Positions 1 to 5,660 of a stretch of 9,523 nt of DNA are shown here, piece by piece. The stretch is taken from positions 1 through 9,523 of the forward strand of contig JAWKTK010000050.1 in NCBI GenBank assembly GCA_041399205.1, in the 5' to 3' direction. The notes under the pieces were generated by a model. That model was not told where the DNA came from. It searched no databases and was given only the letters and a program-made list of their open reading frames with translations. How positions within the stretch are numbered: the stretch's first letter is position 1; each line of letters opens with the position of its first letter. The DNA is from JAGQOZ01 sp041399205 (GTDB taxonomy: Bacteria > Planctomycetota > Planctomycetia > Pirellulales > Pirellulaceae). The translations under genes and the position numbers were made by a program.

Positions 1-1
1 G

Positions 2-616
2 GTGACGTCGGGACCTTACTTTACGCTTCATAAGGCGACCGGCGAATTCGAACAGTTCTGGTACGATCCAACCTACATCAGGCCGCCCAAGGCATTTAAA
101 TTAGAAGCGAAGTGGCAGCATGTCATTGAGCAGAAGTCTGAGATTGAGAGTATTCTTCCGAATCACACGTATCGCGACGTGTTGTTGACGGCGTTTCGGA
201 AATATCAACATGCAATGGGCTTATCGAGTGATGAAGCGTCCATCGTTTCGCTTTGGGCACTGCTTGAGTTCTTGACTTGCTCCGAGGGTAAGCACAACGA
301 TACCGTCCGTCGCACAGCGTTTCTGTATACCGATGAATTACCAAGGCTGATCCTTGAACGGATTCGCCATAGCCGGAATCGATACGTTCATCATGCGGAG
401 CAAATCGAGGACAAGCAGAACATTCACTATCGAGTCCGTAAGTCGGCGGAGCATTTGATCAGATTTCACCTCAACAATCCATTTGAGTGTAAGACTATTC
501 AGGAAACAGCAAAATACATGTCGATGTCGACTTCTCTCGAAGATCTGGACGCGAAGATTGGCATGTTTCGAAAAGTTCGGGACTTCCTCGCTATCGAATC
601 CGATTATCAGATTTAG
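2..616 (+). CDS. Apea-like HEPN domain protein, probably 5' partial
   Basis: HEPN proteins are small all-alpha proteins, many of them metal-independent RNases in toxin-antitoxin, abortive-infection and other defence systems. Seen here: a mostly helical 204-residue protein with a hydrophobic helix at about residues 78-92 (IVSLWALLEFL), a basic stretch, then R-N-R-Y-V-H at residues 125-130. This fits the HEPN catalytic signature R-x4-6-H with a polar residue after the arginine, followed by a long amphipathic helix to about residue 156. That order matches the Apea-like HEPN family as I know it. A C-terminal tail of about 45 residues has no recognisable motif. The frame begins with a GTG at base 2 of the window, so the true start and an N-terminal effector or sensor domain may lie upstream. 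No partner gene follows; the downstream DNA is a repeat scar. The domain call is fairly secure; an RNase or defence role is inferred. Confidence 0.7.
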   Translation: MTSGPYFTLHKATGEFEQFWYDPTYIRPPKAFKLEAKWQHVIEQKSEIESILPNHTYRDVLLTAFRKYQHAMGLSSDEASIVSLWALLEFLTCSEGKHNDTVRRTAFLYTDELPRLILERIRHSRNRYVHHAEQIEDKQNIHYRVRKSAEHLIRFHLNNPFECKTIQETAKYMSMSTSLEDLDAKIGMFRKVRDFLAIESDYQI

Positions 617-617
617 A

Positions 618-786
618 ACGCCCTCGGCTCACGACTGCCCATCTCTTTGTATCGTGTTGTTCGCCCTTTCTCTGCCGCGATAAATTGTGCTGGCGCAACA
701 ATCCGGGGGACCTGTCACGGGTGATGGCTGTTTCATCATCGCTGCAGGTCTGTAGGGTGCGAAGTGACACATCGGCCGTCCTGGAA
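618..786. other. Gene-poor stretch after the HEPN gene
   Basis: No convincing gene. Short overlapping open frames on both strands show no domain motif or ribosome-binding site. There is no clear intrinsic terminator after the HEPN gene; the only local pairing I see is a weak GATG/CATC stem around 720-740. The stretch ends at the dispersed repeat that begins at 787, and reads as an insertion or deletion scar. Confidence 0.4.
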
Positions 787-920
787 TGGTAATCGGCGCG
801 CAACAGCGACCACTATCGGCACCGTGACCGTCGAAGTCGCGAGGCACCAGCTCTGGCTCGATTCCGGCAGGCTGCCCTTGCGGGCTAAATGGGTGGGACT
901 AGATTCGCCGCCGATGTGGT
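787..920 (+). repeat. Dispersed ~130-bp repeat, copy 1
   Basis: This stretch recurs at 6799-6917 in the same orientation. Aligned by eye the copies are about 90% identical and share both ends (TGGTAATCGGCGCG... and ...GCCGATGTGGT). This copy is 15 bases longer, through insertions of 3 and 12 bases. Near its left end ACCACTATCGGC (809-820) is complementary, with one bulged base, to GCCGATGTGGT (910-920), so the body can be closed by an 11-bp stem. The 12-base insertion carries an extra small hairpin (GCCC-TTGC-GGGC). Both strands are open, and the indels are multiples of three, so a decayed coding segment is also possible. Immediately to the right lies an integrase remnant. Confidence 0.8.
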
Positions 921-990
921 GCGAGGATCGCGATGTCCAAACCAGTTTTGAATCTGCCGAAGGTCGACGCCGGCACAGTCGGCTTCGGTG
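919..990 (-). pseudogene. Tyrosine recombinase C-terminal remnant
   Basis: These 72 bases align without gaps to 2113-2184, the 3' part of the intact integrase gene, with about seven mismatches. On the minus strand they encode about 24 residues, including LRQIQNW and GHRDPR, the segment holding the conserved second histidine of the catalytic set. The homology stops abruptly at both ends: on the left where the dispersed repeat finishes (two-base overlap, GT), on the right at 990. The catalytic tyrosine, the HxxR motif and the rest of the gene are absent, so this is a broken piece of a second, related integrase rather than a gene. Confidence 0.85.
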
Positions 991-1054
991 CAAATGAGCA
1001 GCTGGACCGCTCCTTCTGTGGCTCTGTCACCGGAGCTAGGTAAACTGATGCGGA

Positions 1055-1084
1055 TTCAGATGCCCAAGCTATATGTGCTATAGT
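1055..1084 (+). promoter_or_regulatory. Possible promoter of the amidohydrolase gene
   Basis: A -10-like TATAGT (1079-1084) follows a partial -35 TTCAGA (1055-1060) at 18 bp, with a second TATA-like stretch just before it. Transcription would begin near 1091, about 25 bases before the chosen ATG. Sigma-70-type consensus only; planctomycete promoters are poorly defined, so this is tentative. Confidence 0.35.
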
Positions 1085-1116
1085 GCAGCTTTTATTCTTT
1101 CCGATTGGAACATGCA

Positions 1117-2016
1117 ATGAAGCAGTTGTTGGCAGTTTTGTTTCTCGGTGCGTTTTGGGTGTCCTCAGGACTGGCTGAAGATGGGCGCGAGAAAAAAGAG
1201 CGGATTGATGTTCATCTTCATGCTTACAAGGTTGAAGGAATCAAAAGGCTAATCGGCGAAAGTGTCGCCGGTGTTCAGGCCGTGCAGTCCGACAGCGAAC
1301 TAATCGCTCAGACGATGTATGAAATGGACAAGAACAATGTCCGATGGGCAATTATTTCCGGCAATGATGAATTGATTGATACGTGGATGAAGCAGCACCC
1401 AAATCGATTGATCCGCTCATATCTTCCCAAAATCGGGAAAGATACAAACCATGAGGCCGAAGCTGAGAAGTTAATCGCACGAATTGAAGCCAAGGACGTG
1501 CGTGCCATTGGAGAGCTTGCGCTTGCCTACATCAAGATGCCGCTGAATGACCGGACAATGTGGCCTTACTACCGAGTCGCGGAGGGACGAGTACCTGTCT
1601 TCTTTCACACCGGCATCGGCCCCAACAGAGACCATGGAAAGTTCAACAATCCTCAGTTCCTTGGTGAAATTGCAGCCGAATTTCCGAACCTAGTGATCGT
1701 CGCATGTCATATGGCAGAAGGCCAGGAAGACGAGCTTATTCAGGTAATGAAGAAGCATGAACGGATTTACGCGGACTTAAGCGTGATGAATTGGTATTCA
1801 TATTCATGCCGAAGCATATTGAAGAAATTGAAGTCGGAAGGACTCTTGAATCGTGTGTTGTATGGTTCCGATCAAATGATTTACCCAGGTCTAATCAGCA
1901 AATCAGTGAAGGCCGTTGAGAATTCGGACCTGACCAGTGATGAGCTCGATGCCGTATTCTGGACGAATGCCGCTCGAATCATCGAACTTCCAGACACGAC
2001 GCCGGCAGCGGAGTGA
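1117..2016 (+). CDS. Secreted amidohydrolase-2 family metal-dependent hydrolase
   Basis: Amidohydrolase-2 (PF04909-type) enzymes are TIM-barrel metal hydrolases or decarboxylases. The substrate cannot be told here. Counting from the ATG at 1117 (299 residues), a signal peptide covers residues 1-20 (MKQLLAVLF... ending SGLA before ED), so the product should be exported. Metal-ligand candidates appear in family order: H-L-H at 33-35 at the end of strand 1, E133 in GELAL, H164 in VFFHTG, H198 in ACHMAE, and D252 in YGSDQ. The C-terminal FWTNAARII matches the usual final helix. Length is normal for the family. A longer frame opens with TTG at 1105, but starting at ATG 1117 puts the hydrophobic segment at the N-terminus and leaves a weak GGA seven bases upstream. 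It converges with the integrase gene 26 bp away, with no visible terminator between. It is probably ordinary host cargo beside the element. Confidence 0.85.
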   Translation: MKQLLAVLFLGAFWVSSGLAEDGREKKERIDVHLHAYKVEGIKRLIGESVAGVQAVQSDSELIAQTMYEMDKNNVRWAIISGNDELIDTWMKQHPNRLIRSYLPKIGKDTNHEAEAEKLIARIEAKDVRAIGELALAYIKMPLNDRTMWPYYRVAEGRVPVFFHTGIGPNRDHGKFNNPQFLGEIAAEFPNLVIVACHMAEGQEDELIQVMKKHERIYADLSVMNWYSYSCRSILKKLKSEGLLNRVLYGSDQMIYPGLISKSVKAVENSDLTSDELDAVFWTNAARIIELPDTTPAAE

Positions 2017-2042
2017 TTGATTGTTTATCGTTACTATGTTGA

Positions 2043-3092
2043 TCAGTCGAACCGCAACACGTACGCCGGGCTGCGGTCGAGGTTTTCGCCCGCTCTGATA
2101 TATCGAAGGGTCGTGCGGGGATCGCGGTGTCCGAGCCAGTTTTGAATCTGCCGAAGTTCGACGCCGGCACGGTCTGCTTCGGTGGCTGCTGTGACGCGTA
2201 GCGAATGAACGCTTACCGCGTGGTCGATGCCGACTTGACTACAGTAGCGTTTGATGAGTCGCTGGATCGCTCGCACTGTGATTGGCTTGCGGAGGAAGCC
2301 GTCGAAGCCTTTGCCACGCGGCGAACGGACGGGGCGAAACAGTGGGCCATCACGGTCGTCGTCGATACCGGCCATTTCCATCCATTCATTGACGGGCGTG
2401 GCAGCGAGGGGAGGGAGCACGCCTTTCCGCAGGTCATTTCCTTTGCCCCTGATTCGAATGATCGTGTGCTCGCCGTCGCGAGTGATATTGCCGACCTTGA
2501 TGTGATGTAATTCGTCCACGCGCAGGGCCATATACGCAAATGTCGCGATGATCGCTCGGTCCCGGATTCCCGCTGGGGTGTCAACATCTGGAGCGTGAAG
2601 CAGTTGCTTCATCTGCCGGGGCGGAATGGCAGGTGTCAATCCATCAACGGGGACTCGGGGCGAACTCACGAAGTTCGGGTGCGCCGGGTTCGCTCCTCGA
2701 TATCCGCCGACCTGGAGAAACGAAAAAAACGACCGCAGGGCCGTGATCTTCCGAGATACCGTGGCGTTCGACGCTGCTGTTGGATTGCCTTCGAGGTCTG
2801 GGCGACCACCATGGGCCAGCAAGTGGTCTCGCCAGGCCGTAATATCACTCGGAACCATCAAGGTCATTTGTTCGATGTGAGTCGGTGCAAGTCCGTGAAA
2901 ATCCAGGAATTGTTCCACGTCTTTGCGATAGGCCTTGCGCGTGGCTGCCGATTCGGTCTTTCGCAGCCACGCCTCGAAGGCTTCGGCCACCATAGGTCTC
3001 AATTTGGCGATGCTTGCCGGAAGTCGCTCGTGAGCGAACGCCGGCGTATAGTTGTCTCCGTCGAATGTAACGTCACTTCTTTTCTTGGTCAT
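2043..3092 (-). CDS. Tyrosine recombinase / phage-type integrase
   Basis: XerC/XerD-like site-specific recombinase that would integrate or excise the neighbouring element, or resolve it. The 349 residues show an N-terminal SAM-like core-binding domain (about 32-135, with the usual AYRKDVEQFLDF-type helix) and a catalytic domain (about 155-340). The full catalytic set is visible: R191 (ALRVDEL), K217 (RGKGND), H296 and R299 (HSLR), H322 (LGHRDPRT) and nucleophile Y331 (TLRYI). The gene is therefore probably active. The ATG at 3092 has a strong GGAGG four bases upstream and lies inside the end of the zinc-ribbon gene (20-base overlap), indicating translational coupling. The gene is terminal in the minus-strand cluster, as integrases often are at the edge of an integrative element. 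A 90% identical fragment of a relative lies at 919-990. The class is certain; the target site is unknown. Confidence 0.95.
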   Translation of the reverse strand: MTKKRSDVTFDGDNYTPAFAHERLPASIAKLRPMVAEAFEAWLRKTESAATRKAYRKDVEQFLDFHGLAPTHIEQMTLMVPSDITAWRDHLLAHGGRPDLEGNPTAASNATVSRKITALRSFFSFLQVGGYRGANPAHPNFVSSPRVPVDGLTPAIPPRQMKQLLHAPDVDTPAGIRDRAIIATFAYMALRVDELHHIKVGNITRDGEHTIIRIRGKGNDLRKGVLPPLAATPVNEWMEMAGIDDDRDGPLFRPVRSPRGKGFDGFLRKPITVRAIQRLIKRYCSQVGIDHAVSVHSLRVTAATEADRAGVELRQIQNWLGHRDPRTTLRYIRAGENLDRSPAYVLRFD

Positions 3093-3297
3093 TTTCCTCC
3101 GTTTTGCTGAGCACTGTAATCGAGCGAAAGTCTAACTTGGCTGCACATTCCCGGCACCAAAGGAGAACGTACTCGGCGTGGTAGACGGCGACGCCATCAC
3201 CTTCGAAGGTTTCCTTGTAGAGACACAGAGCGAAGTAGAGTTCGCCTTCTGGAACCACGCGTTGGCAACTCTCGCACGTTCTCCAAAGCTCTTTCAT
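3073..3297 (-). CDS. Small double-CxxC zinc-ribbon protein
   Basis: Uncharacterised 74-residue protein. Two CxxC knuckles, C8/C11 (CESC) and C48/C51 (CREC), are separated by 36 residues and would bind one zinc ion in a zinc-ribbon fold. The last 15 residues are highly charged (TEENDQEKK). An open frame extends 23 codons further upstream, but the ATG at 3297 is preceded by AGAGAGGA at ideal spacing, so I start there. It overlaps the integrase start by 20 bases, and the pair is probably co-translated. Possible roles, by analogy only, are a recombination directionality or accessory factor for the integrase, or a DNA-binding regulator; nothing in the sequence proves either. Confidence 0.75.
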   Translation of the reverse strand: MKELWRTCESCQRVVPEGELYFALCLYKETFEGDGVAVYHAEYVLLWCRECAAKLDFRSITVLSKTEENDQEKK

Positions 3298-3393
3298 GGT
3301 TGATCCTCTCTGGTTAGATTGTTCTCTTGACAGTTTCGGTGTGCGATAGGTTTTCTTAACTGGCAACGCGGACTATCCGACGGCACCATGTGT

Positions 3394-3427
3394 TTTGCTT
3401 CGTATAACCCACTTTATGCGACGTAAA
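3394..3427. promoter_or_regulatory. Candidate recombinase core site (13-8-13 inverted repeat)
   Basis: Two 13-bp arms (3394-3406 and 3415-3427) in inverted orientation match at 10 of 13 positions and flank an 8-bp spacer (3407-3414). This is the geometry of tyrosine-recombinase crossover sites. The left arm contains CTTCGTATA, which is also found in loxP arms. It lies in the intergenic region about 300 bp upstream of the integrase start. A 10/13 palindrome can arise by chance a few times in 9.5 kb, and the sequence TTCGTATAAC recurs elsewhere as a possible promoter element, so confidence is low. Confidence 0.25.
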
Positions 3428-3443
3428 AACTCCAAAGTTTTTA
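3424..3443. repeat. Perfect AT-rich inverted repeat
   Basis: TAAAAACT and AGTTTTTA are perfect 8-bp arms around a CCAA loop, immediately next to the 13-8-13 inverted repeat and downstream of the primase stop on the minus strand. The stem is too AT-rich for a typical intrinsic terminator. A protein-binding site (integrase arm site or operator) is as likely. Confidence 0.45.
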
Positions 3444-3484
3444 GGCATGGCCGATGGCGTGCTGAACAACCTTCGGCCTGACGG

Positions 3485-4294
3485 CTAGACGTTTCGATAG
3501 GCATCTTCGACCTTGTGTGCGAGTTCCTTGGCGGTCCAGGGCGGCGAAGCATTTGTTTCGTTCCACTGTGCGAGTGCCTCGAGCGCCTCGGCGGCGGTCA
3601 TTCCCGAATCGCGAAGTTTGCAGGCGGCGCGAAATGTGGCGTTGTGTCCGCCGTTTCCCGCGACGGCTTGAATGCGACGAATGTAGGCGGTGCCGTCGCG
3701 AATGGTCGGGACTCGGCAGCTTGCGGACGGCCGTGACAACGTGGCGAATTGCGTTTGATTCGGCTCGGTAACCCAACGGCTCTGGAGTATCGGCACGTCG
3801 TATAGCGAATAGCGTGTCGAATCGTGCCAGTGGTATACATGCCCAGTTTCGGGATGAATTGACGGCGGCGCAATGGCCAGCCCACCTTCGCCGCGAATGT
3901 CGATTTGCCGGCCCATCACATGGGTCCTACAAGCGATATGCTGATCCGGATAGCGGTAGTAGAAATGCATACCACGGCCCGTGTAAACGGTCAGCGGCGT
4001 AGCTGGAAACTGATCCTGCCACCACCGCGCGTCCTCCAGCGAATCGCAGTCGACAACTACAAGGCCACTGTAACGTCCGGTCACAATCGCTAGGTTGTAA
4101 TGCTGCTGCGCCGCTGGGCCGAACCAATGTCGGACCAGTTCGGTCGACGGGGCCTTTTTTTGGTAAGCCGTCCACGGTGTGGCTGGGATCTTGCCGTCGA
4201 TCGGAATCACGGGCCAGCCACGGTCGAGATATTCGAAGGCAAAATGCAGTACGCCGGGACTGGCCTGCGCAGTCGTCAGAGATCGATTCGTCAT
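3485..4294 (-). CDS. PrimPol-type DNA primase/polymerase (AEP superfamily)
   Basis: Primase-polymerases of the archaeo-eukaryotic primase superfamily make primers for plasmid and phage replication. From the ATG at 4294 (269 residues) the PF09250-like N-terminal domain shows its hallmarks: D82 and D84 (VVVDCD) as metal ligands, H110 in GRGMHFYYR, and D132 in IDIRGEGG followed by APPSIHPETGHVYHW. A small helical C-terminal region (about 215-269, GHNATFR...ACKLRDSGMTAAEA...KVEDAYRNV) resembles the PriCT module that follows PrimPol domains. No helicase domain is attached, unlike many replicative PrimPol fusions. AGGAGG eight bases before this ATG decides the start over the one 45 bases upstream. 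It would prime replication of the element, or synthesis of the complementary strand after transfer. The 230-base leader contains two hairpins, one with a U-run. Confidence 0.92.
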   Translation of the reverse strand: MTNRSLTTAQASPGVLHFAFEYLDRGWPVIPIDGKIPATPWTAYQKKAPSTELVRHWFGPAAQQHYNLAIVTGRYSGLVVVDCDSLEDARWWQDQFPATPLTVYTGRGMHFYYRYPDQHIACRTHVMGRQIDIRGEGGLAIAPPSIHPETGHVYHWHDSTRYSLYDVPILQSRWVTEPNQTQFATLSRPSASCRVPTIRDGTAYIRRIQAVAGNGGHNATFRAACKLRDSGMTAAEALEALAQWNETNASPPWTAKELAHKVEDAYRNV

Positions 4295-4324
4295 CGGAGA
4301 ACCCTCCTGCCAAACAAACGGAAG

Positions 4325-4350
4325 AAAAACCGTAAGCACGCCAAACGGTT
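4325..4350 (-). terminator. Possible attenuator in the primase leader
   Basis: Read on the minus strand, AACCGT and ACGGTT form a 6-bp stem with an 11-base loop, merging into a run of five T residues about 20 bases before the primase Shine-Dalgarno site. Its position inside the 5' leader suggests attenuation rather than ordinary termination. The stem is short, so strength is doubtful. Confidence 0.35.
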
Positions 4351-4351
4351 A

Positions 4352-4369
4352 CCGAGCCGGATAGCTCGG
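4352..4369 (-). promoter_or_regulatory. GC-rich leader hairpin upstream of the primase
   Basis: CCGAGC and GCTCGG form a perfect 6-bp stem around a 6-base loop, two bases upstream (in the sense of transcription) of the T-tailed hairpin at 4325-4350. The two structures together look like a regulated leader. Confidence 0.35.
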
Positions 4370-4533
4370 AAACGCCGCTTGGTGCAGGCGTCTTCGCTAA
4401 GGAAACGACAAGAAGGAACGACTGAGCAGATAGTTGGCATACCACAATTCCTGATGAGTTTTCAAGGAAAGGCGAATGTCACGGGGTTCGAAGGTTTCAG
4501 CGGCCAACTATGAAGCGGGCTGCACTGGCTGAA

Positions 4534-4543
4534 TTCGTATAAC
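4534..4543 (-). promoter_or_regulatory. Candidate promoter element GTTATACGAA upstream of primase
   Basis: The minus strand reads GTTATACGAA. The same ten bases occur on the same strand at 3399-3408, upstream of the zinc-ribbon gene. TTATAC is an acceptable -10 hexamer. Upstream sequence gives at best a poor -35 (TTTCGC at 16 bp). Each copy precedes the first gene of a transcription unit, with leaders of roughly 240 and 100 bases. Confidence 0.35.
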
Positions 4544-4566
4544 GATGAGCTAGCTTTTGCGAAACG

Positions 4567-4613
4567 AAAAAGCCCCGGTAGGCAAAGTGTGACAAAGTCA
4601 CACCAAGGGCTTT
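4567..4613 (-). terminator. Intrinsic terminator after the SSB-tip protein gene
   Basis: An outer stem AAAGCCC/GGGCTTT encloses an inner perfect palindromic stem GTGTGAC-AAA-GTCACAC. On the minus strand the outer arm runs into a T-run (GGGGCTTTTT). It lies 18 bases past the stop codon at 4631 and separates this gene from the primase transcription unit. Confidence 0.8.
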
Positions 4614-4630
4614 CGTTGGTCGTCGTGACG

Positions 4631-5176
4631 CTAGAACGGAATGTCGTCTTCGACAACAGTCCCGTCGAAGGCTTCTTTTGCTTGATCGACAAAGCTGCGA
4701 TTGCTGCCGTCAATGATGGCATCGATGCCGTCGAACGTGCGAAGCAGTAATCGAGCTGCCGCAAGGACATCATCTGCCGAAAGCCAGACAGCGGTTTCCT
4801 TCCAATCGTCCCCATCTTTGTACGAGCGACGAAGTTTGACGGCATAGGTCGAACGTTCGTCCTGCTCTTTGTGAAAGACAGTGGCTTCGAGTAACCCTCG
4901 TCGCTTGGACGCAATGGGCTCCTTGCCGTCGGCCGTCTGCTCTTGTTCAATCGCAGTTCCAATTGCAGCATCAGCCCACTGCAAAAGCGCTGCAGCTGGG
5001 AGCAAGTTTTCACGGCCTAAACTGACTCGCGATTCCTTCCATTCCTCTTCGTGCTTCCACGACTTTCTCAATGTCGTGTTGTAGAAGCGTTGTCCGTTGC
5101 TGCCGTTTTCCCACACGGAAGTGTCAAGTCTTCGGTGACGGTCGGTATGCACCGGGGTTCTGCTAGTCGTAGTCAT
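4631..5176 (-). CDS. Duplicated-domain protein with SSB-like acidic C-terminal tip
   Basis: No characterised function. The 181 residues contain two copies of a module of about 55 residues: residues 17-72 (with NTTLRKSWKHEEEWKES, then ENLLPAAALL) and 96-152 (with AVKLRRSYKDGDDWKET, then DDVLAAARLL). Each looks like short beta strands carrying basic and aromatic residues, followed by a helix. Single-module relatives of the form 'fY.v.l.RsYK...WK.s..f...DLl.la' occur, from memory, as small hypotheticals near primases and relaxases of mobile elements. The protein ends V-E-D-D-I-P-F, the tip by which bacterial SSB recruits partner proteins. I infer a single-stranded-DNA-binding or replication-coupling protein of the element; a PC4-like fold is possible but unproven. 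The start at 5176 has AAAGGTGG at good spacing. It is followed by a clear terminator and preceded by a leader with two hairpins. Confidence 0.8.
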   Translation of the reverse strand: MTTTSRTPVHTDRHRRLDTSVWENGSNGQRFYNTTLRKSWKHEEEWKESRVSLGRENLLPAAALLQWADAAIGTAIEQEQTADGKEPIASKRRGLLEATVFHKEQDERSTYAVKLRRSYKDGDDWKETAVWLSADDVLAAARLLLRTFDGIDAIIDGSNRSFVDQAKEAFDGTVVEDDIPF

Positions 5177-5210
5177 CGTTTGACCACCTTTCTTGTTAAG
5201 TTGTTAATGC

Positions 5211-5232
5211 GAGCATGTCACGCGACGTGCTC
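5211..5232 (-). promoter_or_regulatory. Leader hairpin before the SSB-tip gene
   Basis: GAGCATGTC and GACGTGCTC are 9-bp arms with one mismatch around a 4-base loop (ACGC), ending about 34 bases before the ATG at 5176. In transcription order it follows the T-tailed hairpin at 5239-5261. It could be an operator or part of a regulated leader. Confidence 0.45.
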
Positions 5233-5238
5233 AATCTC

Positions 5239-5261
5239 AAAAAACACCAGGTAAAACCTGG
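5239..5261 (-). terminator. Terminator-like hairpin in the SSB-tip gene leader
   Basis: On the minus strand CCAGGT-TTT-ACCTGG is a perfect stem followed by TG and a run of six T residues. No minus-strand gene lies immediately upstream, so it would act either on read-through from the origin region or as an attenuator of the gene that starts at 5176. Confidence 0.5.
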
Positions 5262-5417
5262 AACGCCTAGACCTACCGGGCCTTCCTGATTGATATGCAA
5301 GGATGTCGGCCGAGCGTGCTGTGCAGTTCCCTACCCTCACGTAAGTCGCTGCTCTGATTTAGGATCACATGGACTGAAGTAGCTGTGGAGTCATTTCCAG
5401 CGGTCGCCGAACAAAAT
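5262..5417. other. Non-coding stretch, nothing recognised
   Basis: No gene-like frame, repeat or clear promoter motif could be supported here. It probably contains the promoter for the leftward SSB-tip gene, but no convincing -35/-10 pair stands out. Confidence 0.3.
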
Positions 5418-5472
5418 GCGTCGATTCGATAATCGATTCTCAGCAATCGTTAATCGTTGCAATGCTGACGCA
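5418..5472. repeat. Short AATCG repeats, possible origin iterons
   Basis: The relatively AT-rich stretch contains AATCGATT (5431-5438) and AATCGTT twice in tandem (5445-5451, 5452-5458), plus an inverted relative in TCGATTCGAT (5421-5430). It is flanked by TGCGTC and GACGCA, which are complementary. Short repeated motifs in AT-rich DNA beside replication genes are typical of origins, but these are few and short, so the call is tentative. Confidence 0.3.
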
Positions 5473-5577
5473 CGGACATTCGAGCCCCACCTCCCCACGC
5501 TCGTTCTCTTCGTTCACTCGCTCCTACGTGAGGACGAAAGGAATCCGCCGCTCTGGTCGTTCCTCCGAGCAACGCGT

Positions 5578-5608
5578 CGTGCCAGAACCGCTGCGCGAAC
5601 CTGGCACG
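5578..5608. repeat. Perfect 8-bp inverted repeat, CGTGCCAG/CTGGCACG
   Basis: CGTGCCAG (5578-5585) and CTGGCACG (5601-5608) flank a 15-base GC-rich spacer. No U-run follows on either strand, so it is not a terminator. It is part of the inverted-repeat cluster between the SSB-tip gene and ardC. Confidence 0.55.
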
Positions 5609-5660
5609 CCACCTTGCCAACGGCTCCACTCCCGCCGCGTCGGCCTTCCTTTCGATTTTC

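Noticed and set aside
1105..1116. TTG start for the amidohydrolase, four codons before the ATG
   Set aside because: It would add M-E-H-A before the signal peptide and has no better ribosome-binding site than the ATG at 1117.
2213..2587. Long minus-strand frame inside the integrase gene, and plus-strand frames at 2205-2510 and 2595-3110
   Set aside because: They overlap the well-supported integrase in other frames, lack motifs and ribosome-binding sites, and their composition is that of shadow frames in GC-rich coding DNA.
3394..3427. A true loxP site
   Set aside because: Only CTTCGTATA of the left arm is identical to loxP. The right arm and spacer differ and no Cre is present, so I keep it only as a generic recombinase-site candidate.
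3927..4445. 172-codon minus-strand frame overlapping the primase start
   Set aside because: It is out of frame with the primase over most of its length, has no Shine-Dalgarno site, and runs through the primase leader hairpins and the N-terminal domain in the wrong frame.
4462..5013. 183-codon minus-strand frame overlapping the SSB-tip gene
   Set aside because: It reads through the terminator at 4567-4613 and lacks the internal repeat, motif and ribosome-binding site seen in the frame at 4631-5176.
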